Notes: generated by a model not told the origin, from the letters alone. Positions 28,766 through 38,418 are shown, numbered from the stretch's first letter. The stretch: 64,000 bases of DNA from [Mycobacterium] vasticus (GCF_020181595.1 NZ_CP084028.1:2649445-2713444); one strand, 5' to 3'. Made by a program: numbers and translations.

Positions 28766-30243
28766 TGAGTCCGCTCACGCACGCACAGTCGGTCTCCGAG
28801 GCCGAGCTGACCGGCGCCGCCGCGGCCCTGCTGGCCGACGGATTCCGGTTGGCCCTGGTGGCGGCCCATGACGACGGCGACAGCCTGCGAGTGGTGTACC
28901 TGTTCCTCGCCGGCCGCCCGGATCGCCGCACCGAGTTGACCCTGACCGTGCCCGCCGCGCAGCCGAGAGTCCCGACGCTGGCCGAACTCTCGTTCCCCGC
29001 CAGTCGCTTCGAGCGCGAGATGATGGATCTGTACGGGATCACCCCGGTAGGCCATCCGCAGCCGCGTCGCCTGGTGCGGCACGCGCACTGGCCGCAGGAC
29101 TGGCACCCGATGCGCAAGGACGCCGGTCCGCCCCCGGAATTCGCTGCGGCGGGACGGTTCCCGTTCTTGAACGTGGACGGGGCCGGCGTCTACGAGATCC
29201 CGGTCGGGCCGGTGCACGCCGGCCTGATCGAACCGGGCCACTTCCGCTTCTCGGTGGTCGGTGAATCGGTGCTGCGGCTCAAGGCGCGCCTGTGGTTCGT
29301 GCACCGCGGAATCGAGCGGCTGTTTCACGACCGGCCGGCCGGCGCGGCGGTCGATCTGGCCGAACGTATCAGCGGTGACACCTCCGCCGGTCATGCGCTG
29401 GCACACGCCCTGGCCGTCGAAGACGCGCTCGGCGTCGAACCACCCGACGAAGTCCACCGGCTGCGGACACTGCTGGTCGAACTCGAGCGGCTCTACAACC
29501 ACGTCGCGGATCTGGGCGCCCTGGCCAACGATGTCGGCTTCGGGTTGGCCAACGCGCACGCCCAGCGCGTCCGCGAACAACTGCTGCGTATCAACGCGCA
29601 GGTGACCGGGCACCGCCTGCTTCGCGGGGCGATCCGGCCCGGGGGTGTTGCACTGCAAGCACTTCCGGACCCAGTGCGGCTGCAGGAGCTGGCCGGCGAC
29701 GTCGTCGAGATCGCCGAGCTGACGTTGGGCAACTCGGTGATCTACGACCGGTTCGCCACCACATCGGTGTTGAGCCGCCAGGACGCGGAGGCGTTGGGCA
29801 CGCTGGGCTACGTGGCGCGCGCCAGCGGCATCGTCACCGACGCGCGGCTGGACCATCCCACCACCGCGTTACCGATCCACGAGGTGGGCGAGACAGCCGG
29901 CGACGTGCTGGCACGCTACACCGTGCGCCGCGATGAGTTCGTGGCATCGGTGGCGTTGTGCCGCAACCTGATCGACGGACACCAAGGCCCTCTCGAGATC
30001 CGGGCGGAGCTGCCCGCCGCGACCCGGGCCTGCAGCGGTGTCGGTATCGCCGAGGGCTGGCGCGGCAGCATCGTGCACCGAGTGGAGATCAGCGCCCAGG
30101 GCACCTTCACCCGCGCCAAGATCGTCGACCCGTCCTGGTTCAACTGGCCGGCCCTGCCGATGTCCATGACGGACACCATCGTTCCGGACTTCCCGCTGAC
30201 GAATAAGAGCTTCAACCTGTCCTACGCCGGAAACGATCTATAG
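28765..30243 (+). CDS. HycE/NuoCD-like large subunit lacking nickel ligands (Rv0087-like)
   Basis: A 492-residue fusion of a NuoC-type N-terminal domain (ASRFEREMMDLYGITPVGHP near residue 80-98) and a NuoD/[NiFe]-hydrogenase large-subunit domain (from about 150). In real hydrogenases four Cys bind nickel, two in R-x-C-G-x-C and two in D-P-C-x-x-C. Here the first motif reads RISGDTSAGH, with Ser203 and Thr206 in place of Cys, and the C-terminal one reads SFNLSYAGND, with Ser486 and Gly489. The protein has only two Cys, both elsewhere. It therefore cannot hold a [NiFe] centre and resembles NuoD or Ehr-type subunits. The name HycE reflects homology only. Confidence 0.93.
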   Translation: MSPLTHAQSVSEAELTGAAAALLADGFRLALVAAHDDGDSLRVVYLFLAGRPDRRTELTLTVPAAQPRVPTLAELSFPASRFEREMMDLYGITPVGHPQPRRLVRHAHWPQDWHPMRKDAGPPPEFAAAGRFPFLNVDGAGVYEIPVGPVHAGLIEPGHFRFSVVGESVLRLKARLWFVHRGIERLFHDRPAGAAVDLAERISGDTSAGHALAHALAVEDALGVEPPDEVHRLRTLLVELERLYNHVADLGALANDVGFGLANAHAQRVREQLLRINAQVTGHRLLRGAIRPGGVALQALPDPVRLQELAGDVVEIAELTLGNSVIYDRFATTSVLSRQDAEALGTLGYVARASGIVTDARLDHPTTALPIHEVGETAGDVLARYTVRRDEFVASVALCRNLIDGHQGPLEIRAELPAATRACSGVGIAEGWRGSIVHRVEISAQGTFTRAKIVDPSWFNWPALPMSMTDTIVPDFPLTNKSFNLSYAGNDL

Positions 30244-30268
30244 CGTGCCGGCACCAGTCCACGGTATG

Positions 30269-30281
30269 TCAAGATATTTGA
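30269..30281. promoter_or_regulatory. Possible MarR operator next to the marR start
   Basis: TCAA-GATAT-TTGA is a short inverted repeat that ends 2 bases before the ATG of the marR gene, inside a wider GTCA...TGAC frame (30268-30287). The arms are only four bases, so chance is possible. Position and AT content suit MarR autorepression. No Shine-Dalgarno is visible. Confidence 0.35.
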
Positions 30282-30282
30282 T

Positions 30283-30702
30283 ATGACTGCTGTGGACGAC
30301 GCCCCGCTGGGGTATCTGCTCTACCGGGTGACTTCCGCGCTGCGCCCGCACGCGAGCGCTGCGCTCACACCGCTGGGGTTGACACTTCCCGAATTCGTCT
30401 GCATGCGTGTGCTTTCGGTGTTTCCCGGGCTGTCCAACGCCGAGCTGGCCCGGCACACCAGCGTCACACCGCAGGCCATGAACACCGTGCTGCACCGGCT
30501 GCAGAACCGCGGTGCGGTGGCCAGACCCGAAACGGTGTCGTCTGGACGCGCCCTGCCGGCAGAGTTGACCGAATCCGGGCGCGAGCTGCTCACCCGGGCC
30601 GAGGACGAGGTGCGGATCGCCGACCGTCGCGTGCTGTCCGCCCTGAGTGCAGACGAGCAGCATCAGCTGCGGCTGATGCTGGAACGGATCGGCGTCCAGT
30701 GA
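30283..30702 (+). CDS. MarR-family regulator (Rv2887-like)
   Basis: A 139-residue winged-helix regulator: APLGYLLYRVTSALRPHASA, LTLPEFVCMRVLSVFPGLSN, then LARHTSVTPQAMNTVLHRLQ as the recognition helix and SSGRALPAELTESGREL as the wing. It matches M. tuberculosis Rv2887 in sequence pattern and in position just before amiC. Rv2887 is known as a repressor of the methyltransferase gene Rv0560c, with loss giving drug resistance through drug methylation. It lies 39 bases after the complex-I-like cluster; whether it belongs to that transcript is unclear. Confidence 0.92.
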   Translation: MTAVDDAPLGYLLYRVTSALRPHASAALTPLGLTLPEFVCMRVLSVFPGLSNAELARHTSVTPQAMNTVLHRLQNRGAVARPETVSSGRALPAELTESGRELLTRAEDEVRIADRRVLSALSADEQHQLRLMLERIGVQ

Positions 30703-30720
30703 CGCCTGGGTTGATCGGCG

Positions 30721-32136
30721 CTAGGCCATGCCGGCGATGACCGGCCAGGGTTTGGCCGCCTCCAGCTCATAGGCCAACTCCAGCAGCCGGGCTTCAGCTC
30801 CCAGCGGGGCGCTGAACATCATCCCCACCGGCAGTCCGGCCGCGGATTCGGCCAGCGGCAACGAGATCGCCGGCTCCCCGGAGACGTTCTGCAGCGGGGT
30901 GAACGCCACCCAATCCATCAGCCGGTCGATGATCTGCTGATAGTCGGCGGTCGGGTCCAGGTGACCGATCCGCGGGGTGTCGTGAGCCAGCGTCGGAGTG
31001 AGCACCACGTCGTAGGCGCCGTACAGCCGTGAGGTGTGCCGCCGGCGCACTGACGCCAGCCGGGCCATCGCCAGCGGCAGCCGGTAGAGGTGGCGGGTGG
31101 CGTGGCGGTCCAGCCCCAGTGTCAGGTTGTCCAACTTGGTGCGGTCGAAGCTGGGGCCGAACATCCGCCGTCCGCCCCGGACCAGCGCGGTGGCCAAAAA
31201 GGCCCAGTAGAGCAGGAAGTCGTCGGCGAAGTGCTCCGGAACCGGTGCGCTGTCCAGGTATTCGACACGATGGCCGAGCTCTTCGAGCAGCGCGGCCGTC
31301 TTGCGCGTCAACTCCGTCATCTCCGCCGACGTCTCACGCTTGAGCGACGAGGTGATGACGGCGACCCTGAGTCGTTGGCGTCCGGGCTCCCGAATGTCAC
31401 CGATCGCGGGCAGCTTGGAGGCGGGCCAGATCCGTCCGGCCTCCCGGTAGAAGGCGGCGGTGTCGCGCACCGAGCGCGTCACGACCCCGTTGTAGACGAT
31501 GCGCACCGGCATGGCGCGCAAATCCTTGTCGAGCGGCAGCCGGCCCCGAGACGGCTTGAGTCCGACAAGTCCGTTGCAGGCGGCGGGAATTCGGATGGAC
31601 CCGCCGCCGTCGTTGGCGTGCGCGATCGGCACCACCCCGGCCGCCACGAACGCCGCCGACCCCGACGACGACGCCCCGGCGGTGTGGTCGGTGTTCCACG
31701 GATTGCGTACCGCGCCCAGGCGCGGATGCTCCGCGGAGGCACTGAACCCGAACTCGCTCAACTGCGTCTTGCCGAGCGCGATCAGCCCGGTGCCCAGGTA
31801 CGTTCGCGCGAAGTCACCGTCGGCGGCGGCCGGGTGCGGCTGCCAGGCGTCGGTGCCCTGCATGGTGGGCATCCCGGCGACGTCGACGTTGTCCTTGACG
31901 AACGTCGGGACGCCCGCGAAATATGCGGCCTTCGCACCCTGGCGCGCCGCAGCCCGCGCTTCCTCGAACGCCCGGTAGGCCACCCCGTTCAGTTGCGGGT
32001 TGACCGCCTCGGTGCGGGCTATCGCCGCCTCGACAAGCTCGGCGGGCGACACCTCGCCGGCTTGCAGCCGCTCCACCAGACCCACCGCATCGGAGTCGCC
32101 GAGCGCGTCATCACCGAAGGCGTGCACATGTCGCAT
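30721..32136 (-). CDS. amiC: Amidase (amidase signature family)
   Basis: Serine amidase with the Ser-cisSer-Lys triad: Lys in PTFVKDNVDVAG (about residue 80) and the Gly/Ser-rich signature TAGASSSGSAAFVAAG followed by NDGGGSIRIPAACNGLVG. The ATG at 32136 starts MRHVHAFGDDALGD, matching the M. tuberculosis AmiC start, and gives 471 residues. Natural substrates are not known; such enzymes hydrolyse aryl or acyl amides and can activate amide prodrugs. Convergent with the marR gene, 18 bases apart. Confidence 0.95.
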   Translation of the reverse strand: MRHVHAFGDDALGDSDAVGLVERLQAGEVSPAELVEAAIARTEAVNPQLNGVAYRAFEEARAAARQGAKAAYFAGVPTFVKDNVDVAGMPTMQGTDAWQPHPAAADGDFARTYLGTGLIALGKTQLSEFGFSASAEHPRLGAVRNPWNTDHTAGASSSGSAAFVAAGVVPIAHANDGGGSIRIPAACNGLVGLKPSRGRLPLDKDLRAMPVRIVYNGVVTRSVRDTAAFYREAGRIWPASKLPAIGDIREPGRQRLRVAVITSSLKRETSAEMTELTRKTAALLEELGHRVEYLDSAPVPEHFADDFLLYWAFLATALVRGGRRMFGPSFDRTKLDNLTLGLDRHATRHLYRLPLAMARLASVRRRHTSRLYGAYDVVLTPTLAHDTPRIGHLDPTADYQQIIDRLMDWVAFTPLQNVSGEPAISLPLAESAAGLPVGMMFSAPLGAEARLLELAYELEAAKPWPVIAGMA

Positions 32137-32210
32137 GGGTGCCCACGCTAGCAAGAACGCAAAAGGCGACCGTGAGCACGCTCACGATCGCCTTCGGCGT
32201 AGTACGGCTG

Positions 32211-33026
32211 TTAGGCCTGGCCGACCTCGAACCGCGCGAAGCGGGTCACGGTCACACCGGCCTCGTCGAGCAGGGCCTTGACGCTCTTCTTCGAGTCGGA
32301 CACCGACGACTGCTCCAGCAGCACGACGTCCTTGAAGAAACCGGTGACCCGGCCCTCGACGATCTTGGGCAGGGCGGCCTCGGGCTTGCCCTCCTCCTTG
32401 GCCGTCTCCTCGGCGATGCGCCGCTCATTGGCCACCAGGTCGGCGGGCACGTCGTCGCGGGTCAGGTACCGAGCCTTGAGCGCGGCGATCTGCAGTGCGA
32501 CCGCGTGCGCTGCCTCTGTACTCGAACCGGTGTACTCCACCAGCACACCCACCGCCGGCGGCAGGTCAGACGCCCGCTTGTGCAGGTAGGTCTCCACCGT
32601 GCCGCCGAAGTAGGCGACCCGGCGCAGTTCGAGCTTCTCGCCGATCTTGGCCGAGAGTGCCGCGATGGCCTCCTCCACGGTGCCGCTGCCGGCCTTGGCG
32701 GCCTTCAGGGCGTCGAGGTCGTCGATCTTGCCGGCGGCAGCCACCGCGACGATCTGGTCGGCCAGCGCCTTGAACTCGTCGTTCTTGGCGACGAAGTCCG
32801 TCTCGGAGTTGATCTCGATCAGCGCGCCGTCCTTGGCGGCCACCAGACCTTCGGCGGTGGCGCGCTCAGCGCGCTTGCCGACGTCCTTGGCACCCTTGAT
32901 ACGGAGCACCTCGACGGCCTTGTCGAAGTCGCCGTCACTCTCGCTCAGCGCGTTCTTGCAGTCCAACATGCCTGCGCCGGTGAGCTCCCGAAGCCGCTTT
33001 ACGTCGGCAGCGGTGTAGTTCGCCAC
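32211..33026 (-). CDS. tsf: Elongation factor Ts
   Basis: Guanine-nucleotide exchange factor for EF-Tu. The GTG at 33026 starts with [20 protein letters not shown] and gives 271 residues, the same length as the M. tuberculosis protein. The TDFVAKN signature is visible. It follows rpsB by 16 bases, the universal rpsB-tsf pair. A longer open frame upstream is rejected because it overlaps rpsB. Confidence 0.98.
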   Translation of the reverse strand: MANYTAADVKRLRELTGAGMLDCKNALSESDGDFDKAVEVLRIKGAKDVGKRAERATAEGLVAAKDGALIEINSETDFVAKNDEFKALADQIVAVAAAGKIDDLDALKAAKAGSGTVEEAIAALSAKIGEKLELRRVAYFGGTVETYLHKRASDLPPAVGVLVEYTGSSTEAAHAVALQIAALKARYLTRDDVPADLVANERRIAEETAKEEGKPEAALPKIVEGRVTGFFKDVVLLEQSSVSDSKKSVKALLDEAGVTVTRFARFEVGQA

Positions 33027-33042
33027 TGTTGTGTTGCCTTTC

Positions 33043-33861
33043 CTACGATGCGTCGGTGGTGGGGGTTTCGGTGCCGGCCGCGGCGTCAGGCGCCGAAGCG
33101 GTGGCACCGGCGAGCAGCTCCTGCTCCCATTCGGCCAGCGGCTCGACGGCCTCGGCCTCGGCCTTGCCGGCACCGGACCGGGCCTGCAGGCCCTCGGCGA
33201 CCGCGGAGGCGATCACCTTGGTCAGCAGCGCGGCCGAGCGGATGGCGTCGTCGTTACCCGGGATCGGGTAGTCGACCAGGTCGGGGTCGCAGTTGGTGTC
33301 CAGGATCGCGATGATCGGGATGTTCAGCTTGCGAGCCTCCGCGACGGCGAGGTGCTCCTTGTTGGTGTCGACGACCCAGATGGCCGAGGGCACCTTGGCC
33401 ATGTCGCGGATACCGCCGAGGCTGCGCTCCAGCTTGTTCTTCTCGCGGGTCAGCATCAAGATTTCCTTCTTGGTGCGTCCCTCGAAGCCACCGGTCTGCT
33501 CCATGGCCTCGAGTTCCTTGAGGCGCTGCAGACGCTTGTGGACGGTGGAGAAGTTGGTGAGCATGCCGCCCAGCCAGCGCTGGTTGACGAAGGGCATCCC
33601 GACCCGGGTGGCCTCTTCGGCAACCGACTCCTGCGCCTGCTTCTTGGTACCGACGAACATGATGGACCCGCCGTGCGCGACGGTCTCCTTCACGAACTCG
33701 TACGCCTTGTCGATGAAGGTCAGCGTCTGCTGCAGGTCGATGATGTAGATGCCGTTGCGGTCGGTGAAGATGAACCGCTTCATCTTGGGGTTCCAGCGTC
33801 GGGTCTGATGCCCGAAGTGAGCGCCGCTGTCAAGCAGCTGCTTCATGGTTACAACAGCCAT
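33043..33861 (-). CDS. rpsB: 30S ribosomal protein S2
   Basis: Core small-subunit protein. The 272 residues show [43 protein letters not shown] and [16 protein letters not shown]. An acidic/Ala-rich tail (from about 235) is typical of actinobacteria. The ATG at 33861 begins [14 protein letters not shown] lies 11 bases upstream, and another ATG at 33869 opens a six-codon frame between them. The leader upstream is structured. Confidence 0.98.
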   Translation of the reverse strand: MAVVTMKQLLDSGAHFGHQTRRWNPKMKRFIFTDRNGIYIIDLQQTLTFIDKAYEFVKETVAHGGSIMFVGTKKQAQESVAEEATRVGMPFVNQRWLGGMLTNFSTVHKRLQRLKELEAMEQTGGFEGRTKKEILMLTREKNKLERSLGGIRDMAKVPSAIWVVDTNKEHLAVAEARKLNIPIIAILDTNCDPDLVDYPIPGNDDAIRSAALLTKVIASAVAEGLQARSGAGKAEAEAVEPLAEWEQELLAGATASAPDAAAGTETPTTDAS

Positions 33862-33889
33862 GAGTCCATGGTTCCTTTTTTCGGTTGAC

Positions 33890-33953
33890 GCCCGGCGTCG
33901 GGTGAGACCGGGCCCTGGTGTCTGCTGTGATGCCGGACCCCTTGGGGACCACC
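33890..33953 (-). promoter_or_regulatory. Structured leader region upstream of rpsB
   Basis: Between rpsB and the divergent M23 gene (33862-34091) lie two inverted repeats on the transcribed side of rpsB: GCCCGG...CCGGGC at 33890-33913, and CCCC-TT-GGGG near 33938-33947. They could be an S2 autoregulatory leader, as rpsB mRNA leaders are in other bacteria, but no known leader motif was recognised. Confidence 0.35.
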
Positions 33954-34091
33954 CGACATCTACGTTGTGGTGCAGACACGCGAAGTCAGCCCGCTTACGC
34001 GAACTGCGCCGATGAGTTTACACGGTTCGGCCAGGTGCTTTGTCCACAGCGGTGACTGGCCGGCCCGGCACAGCTGCGGTCCACTGGGTCG

Positions 34092-34583
34092 ATGCGATGG
34101 ATAGCGCTGCTGACGACGTTGGCGCTGGTCACGGCCGCGCCGGCGGGCGCCGACGATTTCCGGCTGGACTGGCCGCTGCGGCCACAACCGACGGTGACGC
34201 GGGCATTCGACGCTCCGCGGCCGAATTGGCAGCGCGGGCACCGGGGGGTGGACCTGGCCGGGGCGCCGGGCCAGCCGGTGTATGCCGCCGGGGCGGCGAC
34301 GGTGGTGTTCGCCGGGTCGGCCGGCGGGGTGCCGGTGGTGTCGTTGGCCCATCCGGGCGGGTTACGCACCAGCTACGAGCCGGTGTCCGCTGCCGTACGG
34401 CCCGGTCAGCGGGTTTTGGCCGGCACGACGATCGGTGAACTGGTGGGCGGGCACCCCGGTTGTGGTGGTGCCGCGTGCCTGCACTGGGGTGCGATGTGGG
34501 GTCCGGCGTCACGCGCGGATTACGTCGACCCGCTGGGATTGCTGGCGTCGACGCCGATCCGGCTCAAGCCGCTGGGTGGGTGA
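34092..34583 (+). CDS. Secreted M23-type (LytM) peptidase-like protein
   Basis: A 163-residue protein with a signal peptide (MRWIALLTTLALVTAAPAGA) and an M23 fold (Rv2891-like). The metal-binding H-x8-D-like start is seen in QRGHRGVDLAG. The second motif, normally H-x-H, reads ACLHWGAM, so the metal ligand His is kept but the first His is Cys. This CLHWG form may be common in actinobacteria. It probably acts on, or binds, peptidoglycan. Divergent from rpsB, convergent with a hydrolase gene. Confidence 0.88.
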   Translation: MRWIALLTTLALVTAAPAGADDFRLDWPLRPQPTVTRAFDAPRPNWQRGHRGVDLAGAPGQPVYAAGAATVVFAGSAGGVPVVSLAHPGGLRTSYEPVSAAVRPGQRVLAGTTIGELVGGHPGCGGAACLHWGAMWGPASRADYVDPLGLLASTPIRLKPLGG

Positions 34584-34597
34584 CGGTGGTGTTTGGG

Positions 34598-35470
34598 CTA
34601 ATACTGCCGGCGGAGGAATTCGGCCATCGCGGCGACGACGGCGTCGGGCTGCTCCCGCTGGACCCAATGGCCGGCCCCGGCAAGGACTTTCAGTTCGGCC
34701 TGCGGGATCAGCGCGGCGGCCGCCCGCACGCGTGCGACGGGCACACCGGGGTCCTTGTCGCCGTGGATGATCAACGCCGGGCACCGCAGCGATGCCAGCC
34801 TCGGGGTGTAGTCGGTCTTGAGCCTGTTGCACCGCACCTCGTCGCGCTGCCACTGTTCGAAGACGCCGGTGTCTCGTTGGGTCGCCGCGGTGATCTCGGC
34901 CATCAGCTCGGGGGTGCGTCGCGCGGGGTCGCGGATCAGTGCGGTTTTGACGCTCCACGCCAGCAGGGCGGGACTGCGGGCCGTCCAGCGGCCCACCAGT
35001 CCAAGCGCTCCGCTGCGGAGCATCGCCCATGTCGCCGCCTGCCGCAGAGCCGCCAGCGGCCCGTCCGAGGCTCGCCGCATCAGTCCATAACTGCCCAGCA
35101 GCATCACCCCCGTCACCTTCTCGGGCCGCGCCAAGACATGGCCGAGCGACAGTCCCCCGCCCAGGGACAACCCACCGATGGCATAGCGATCCAGACCGAG
35201 CGCATCGACGAATTCCCCGACGTAGCCGACCAGCCGCTGCTGGGTCAACGGCCACGGTGCGGGCGGGCTGTGGCCGAAGCCGGGGTGGTCGGCAGCGATG
35301 ACCCGAAAACCGGCGGCTGCCAACCGTGGACCCACTTCGCCCCAGGACAGCGCGGCGCTGTCCACCCCGCCGCCGTGCAGCAGGACCACGGTGCCGGCCG
35401 TGTGATCGGGCCGAAAGTCGAGGTAGGAGACCGGTCCCGACGACAGCTCGAGAACGGATCGCACCGTCAC
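34598..35470 (-). CDS. Alpha/beta-fold hydrolase
   Basis: A 290-residue alpha/beta-hydrolase with intact machinery: oxyanion-side motif [16 protein letters not shown], nucleophile elbow [12 protein letters not shown], acid in [13 protein letters not shown], and His in [12 protein letters not shown]. The GTG at 35470 overlaps the xerC stop by 4 bases (GTGA). Substrate unknown. Cotranscription with xerC is likely from the overlap. Confidence 0.92.
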   Translation of the reverse strand: MTVRSVLELSSGPVSYLDFRPDHTAGTVVLLHGGGVDSAALSWGEVGPRLAAAGFRVIAADHPGFGHSPPAPWPLTQQRLVGYVGEFVDALGLDRYAIGGLSLGGGLSLGHVLARPEKVTGVMLLGSYGLMRRASDGPLAALRQAATWAMLRSGALGLVGRWTARSPALLAWSVKTALIRDPARRTPELMAEITAATQRDTGVFEQWQRDEVRCNRLKTDYTPRLASLRCPALIIHGDKDPGVPVARVRAAAALIPQAELKVLAGAGHWVQREQPDAVVAAMAEFLRRQY

Positions 35471-36366
35471 GCCCGCGGGTGGGCCTGATCGTGCACGGCG
35501 CGCAGCCGGGCGACGGTGACGTGGGTGTAGAGCTGGGTGGTGGCCAGGCTGGAGTGCCCCAGCAACTCCTGCACGATGCGTAGGTCCGCCCCGCCTTCCA
35601 GCAGGTGGGTGGCCGCGGAGTGGCGCAATCCGTGCGGCCCCATGTCGGGGGCGCCGCCGACCGCGGCGACAGTCTGGTGCACCACGGTGCGGGCCTGCCG
35701 CGGGTCCAGGCGCCCGCCGCGGGCCCCGAGCAGCAGTGCCGGACCGGATTCCGCGTTCGCCAGTTCCGGGCGCCCGTCGGCCAGCCATGCCCGCAGCGCC
35801 TCGGCGGCCGGCTTGCCGAACGGCACCGTCCGTTGCTTGTTGCCCTTGCCGAGCACCCGCAGCAGCCGGGCGGACACGTCGACTTCATCGACGTCCAGGC
35901 CGCACAGTTCGCTGACTCGAATCGCGGTGGCGTACAACAGTTCAGCGATCAGCCGGTCCCGCAGTGCCAGTGGATCATTCTGCTGTGCACCGAGTTCGGC
36001 GGCACACATCGCGTCGTGCGCCTGATCGCGGCGCAGCACCGTGGGCAGGCTCCGGTGGGCTTTGGGCAGTTGCAGACGCGCACCGGGATCGGATTCCAGC
36101 AGACCGCGCCGCACCGCCCACGCGGTGAAGGTCTTGACCGCCGAGGTACGGCGCGCCAGGGTGCTGCGGGCCGCGCCGTTGCCTGCCTGCTGCGCCAGCC
36201 AACCGCGCAGCAGCGGCAGGCTCAGCCCGTCGACGCCGCGAAAGCCCCGTTCCCCGAGGAAAACCCAGAGTGATCGCAGATCGCCTCGGTAGGCCCGCCG
36301 AGTGTGCTCCGAGCGACCCCGTTCCAATGCCAGGTATTCGTCGAAGTCCTCGAGAATCGCGTCCAC
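35467..36366 (-). CDS. xerC: Tyrosine recombinase XerC
   Basis: Site-specific recombinase that with XerD resolves chromosome dimers at dif. The catalytic set is complete: Arg in [12 protein letters not shown], Lys in [12 protein letters not shown]-x-x-R in [12 protein letters not shown], His in [10 protein letters not shown] and Tyr in LYTHVTV. The GTG at 36366 gives 299 residues, matching M. tuberculosis XerC (298). The frame is open further upstream, but into the neighbouring gene. Confidence 0.97.
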   Translation of the reverse strand: MDAILEDFDEYLALERGRSEHTRRAYRGDLRSLWVFLGERGFRGVDGLSLPLLRGWLAQQAGNGAARSTLARRTSAVKTFTAWAVRRGLLESDPGARLQLPKAHRSLPTVLRRDQAHDAMCAAELGAQQNDPLALRDRLIAELLYATAIRVSELCGLDVDEVDVSARLLRVLGKGNKQRTVPFGKPAAEALRAWLADGRPELANAESGPALLLGARGGRLDPRQARTVVHQTVAAVGGAPDMGPHGLRHSAATHLLEGGADLRIVQELLGHSSLATTQLYTHVTVARLRAVHDQAHPRA

Positions 36367-36397
36367 CGGCCCACCGTGACAGATGGCGCCACGCGGC

Positions 36398-37558
36398 TCA
36401 GGTGACGCGCCGCAGCGTGTCCGGGGTGAGATCAACCCGTGATGCATAGCCGTCGACGGCCATGATCAGATCTGCTTCGGCCAGCAGTGAGCGCAGCACA
36501 TGCACGATCCCGTCGGCACCACCCAGCGCCAGCCCGTAGGCGTAGGGCCGGCCGATCCCCACCGCCGTGGCGCCCAGCGCCAGCGCCTTGATGATGTCGG
36601 CGCCGGTGCGCACACCCGAGTCGAACAGCACCGGCAAGCCGTCGGCGGCCGCCACGACATCCGGCAGGCAGTCCAGGGCCGGCAGGCCGCCGTTGGCCTG
36701 GCGCCCGCCGTGGGTGGAGCAGTAGATGCCGTCCACGCCGCCGTCGCGGGCGCGTCGGGCGTCGTCGGGGTGGCAGATGCCCTTGACGATCAGCGGCAGG
36801 TCGGTCAGCGACCGCAGCCATGGCAGGTCATCCCAGGTCAACGGAGCACCGAAGGTCTGTATCCAGGACAAGATGGCGGCTTGCGGGTTCTCCTCGGGCG
36901 GCTGGGCCAGGCCTGCGCGGAACACCGGGTCACTGAAGTAGTTGGCCAGGCAGTGTCCGCGTAGCTGCGGGAAGTTCGACGTCGCCAGGTCCCGGGGACG
37001 CCAGCCCGGGATCCAGGTGTCCAGCGTGACGACGATGGCCTGGTAGCCCGCGGCCTCGGCGCGGTTCACCAGGCTGGCGGCCAGTTCTCGGTTCTTGGGC
37101 GTGTACAGCTGGAAAAACCCTGGGGTGTCACCGAATTCGGCGGCGACGTCCTCCAGCGGGTCAGCGGTCAGGGTGGACACCATCATCGGAACCCCGGTGG
37201 CCGCCGCGGCCCGGGCGCCGGCCAGATCGCCGTGGCCGTCCTGGGCGCAGATGCCGATGACGCCGATGGGCGCCATGAATACCGGTGCGGGCAGGCGCAA
37301 CCCGAACATCTCCACGGACAGGTCACGCTCGGCGGCGCCGACGAACATCCGCGGGATGAGGCCCCAGCCGTCGAACGCGGTGACGTTGGCCCGCTGGGTG
37401 CGCTCGTCACCGGCCCCGCCGGCCACATACGACCACACCGACGGGGGCATCGCCGCAGCGGCCTTGGCCTCCAACTCGGAGTAGGTCATCGGCAGCGAGG
37501 GCACGACTCCGGCCAGGCCCTGCAGGTAGATCTCGAACTGGTAGTCGCCGTATACCAT
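36398..37558 (-). CDS. FMN-dependent alpha-hydroxy-acid oxidase, lactate 2-monooxygenase-like
   Basis: A 386-residue TIM-barrel flavoenzyme resembling M. smegmatis lactate 2-monooxygenase along its length: [15 protein letters not shown] at the start, [50 protein letters not shown], and the catalytic His/Arg motif [20 protein letters not shown] (usually SNHGGRQ; Thr here). It would oxidise lactate or a similar acid. The ATG at 37558 has AAGGGG upstream and is 8 bases after viuB. From memory, this gene is not between xerC and viuB in M. tuberculosis. Confidence 0.9.
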   Translation of the reverse strand: MVYGDYQFEIYLQGLAGVVPSLPMTYSELEAKAAAAMPPSVWSYVAGGAGDERTQRANVTAFDGWGLIPRMFVGAAERDLSVEMFGLRLPAPVFMAPIGVIGICAQDGHGDLAGARAAAATGVPMMVSTLTADPLEDVAAEFGDTPGFFQLYTPKNRELAASLVNRAEAAGYQAIVVTLDTWIPGWRPRDLATSNFPQLRGHCLANYFSDPVFRAGLAQPPEENPQAAILSWIQTFGAPLTWDDLPWLRSLTDLPLIVKGICHPDDARRARDGGVDGIYCSTHGGRQANGGLPALDCLPDVVAAADGLPVLFDSGVRTGADIIKALALGATAVGIGRPYAYGLALGGADGIVHVLRSLLAEADLIMAVDGYASRVDLTPDTLRRVT

Positions 37559-37566
37559 GCCGCCCC

Positions 37567-38418
37567 TTATGCCTTCGCCGCGGCTTCCGATGCTGCGAGC
37601 TCCTTCTTCCACTGCCGGAAGGTCTCTTCGGTGCGCCCGCGCCGCCAATAGCCCGAGATCGAAGCCCACTTCGCGTCGACGCCGCGCTCCTTGCGGACAT
37701 ACGGCCGCAGGTTGTGCATGACGGCCTGCGCCTCACCGTGGATGAACACCTGCACCTGGCCGGGCAGCCACTGCGCGCCGGTGACCGCCTCGATCAGCGG
37801 CGCGTGGTCACCGGCGCGGTCGTCGGCGACCTGGTCGGCACGCCCGCGACGGTGCAGCCAGGTCAGCTCCACTGCCGGCGGGACCCTCAGCGCTATCTCG
37901 TCTTCGGGTCCTGCGACTTCGATGAATGCCTTGCCGACCGCGTCGGCGGGCAGCGCCTCCAGGGCTGCGGCGATCGCCGGCAGCGCGCTCTCGTCACCGG
38001 CCAGCAGGTGCCAGTCGGCGGCCGGGTCGGGCGAGTACGCCCCGCCGGGGCCCATCAGGTACACCGGCTGGCCGGGTTGCGCGCCGAGCGCCCACGGGCC
38101 CACGACGCCCTGTTCGCCGTGCACCGTGACCCCGATACTGATCTGACGTGCCACCGGATCGACATGGCGCACGGTCATGGTCCGGATGGTCGGTCGCTGC
38201 GCGGCGGGCAGCGCATCAAAGCTGTCCAGGGTCAACGGTGCCGGCATGGCGGCCACGTCGACCTCGTCGGCGGCGAAGATGATCTTGACGTAGGAATCGG
38301 TGTGCGGACCCGGGGTGAACGTGTCGAATCCGCTACCGCCCAACACCACCTGGATCAAGTGCGGCGATCGCTGTTGGGTACGGACGACTTCGAAGGTGTG
38401 TACCGGCCGTCCCGCCAC
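37567..38418 (-). CDS. viuB: Siderophore-interacting FAD-binding reductase (ViuB-like)
   Basis: A 283-residue flavin reductase of the siderophore-interacting family, thought to release iron from ferri-siderophores by reduction. Visible are [12 protein letters not shown] (FAD region), [40 protein letters not shown] and the C-terminal [19 protein letters not shown]. The GTG start gives the same length as Rv2895c. It lies 33 bases after dprA. No IdeR-type iron box was found in the short gap. Confidence 0.93.
   Translation of the reverse strand: MAGRPVHTFEVVRTQQRSPHLIQVVLGGSGFDTFTPGPHTDSYVKIIFAADEVDVAAMPAPLTLDSFDALPAAQRPTIRTMTVRHVDPVARQISIGVTVHGEQGVVGPWALGAQPGQPVYLMGPGGAYSPDPAADWHLLAGDESALPAIAAALEALPADAVGKAFIEVAGPEDEIALRVPPAVELTWLHRRGRADQVADDRAGDHAPLIEAVTGAQWLPGQVQVFIHGEAQAVMHNLRPYVRKERGVDAKWASISGYWRRGRTEETFRQWKKELAASEAAAKA

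Noticed and set aside
28765..30243. Annotation as formate hydrogenlyase or [NiFe]-hydrogenase large subunit
   Set aside because: All four nickel-binding cysteines are absent and no formate dehydrogenase or maturation genes are nearby.
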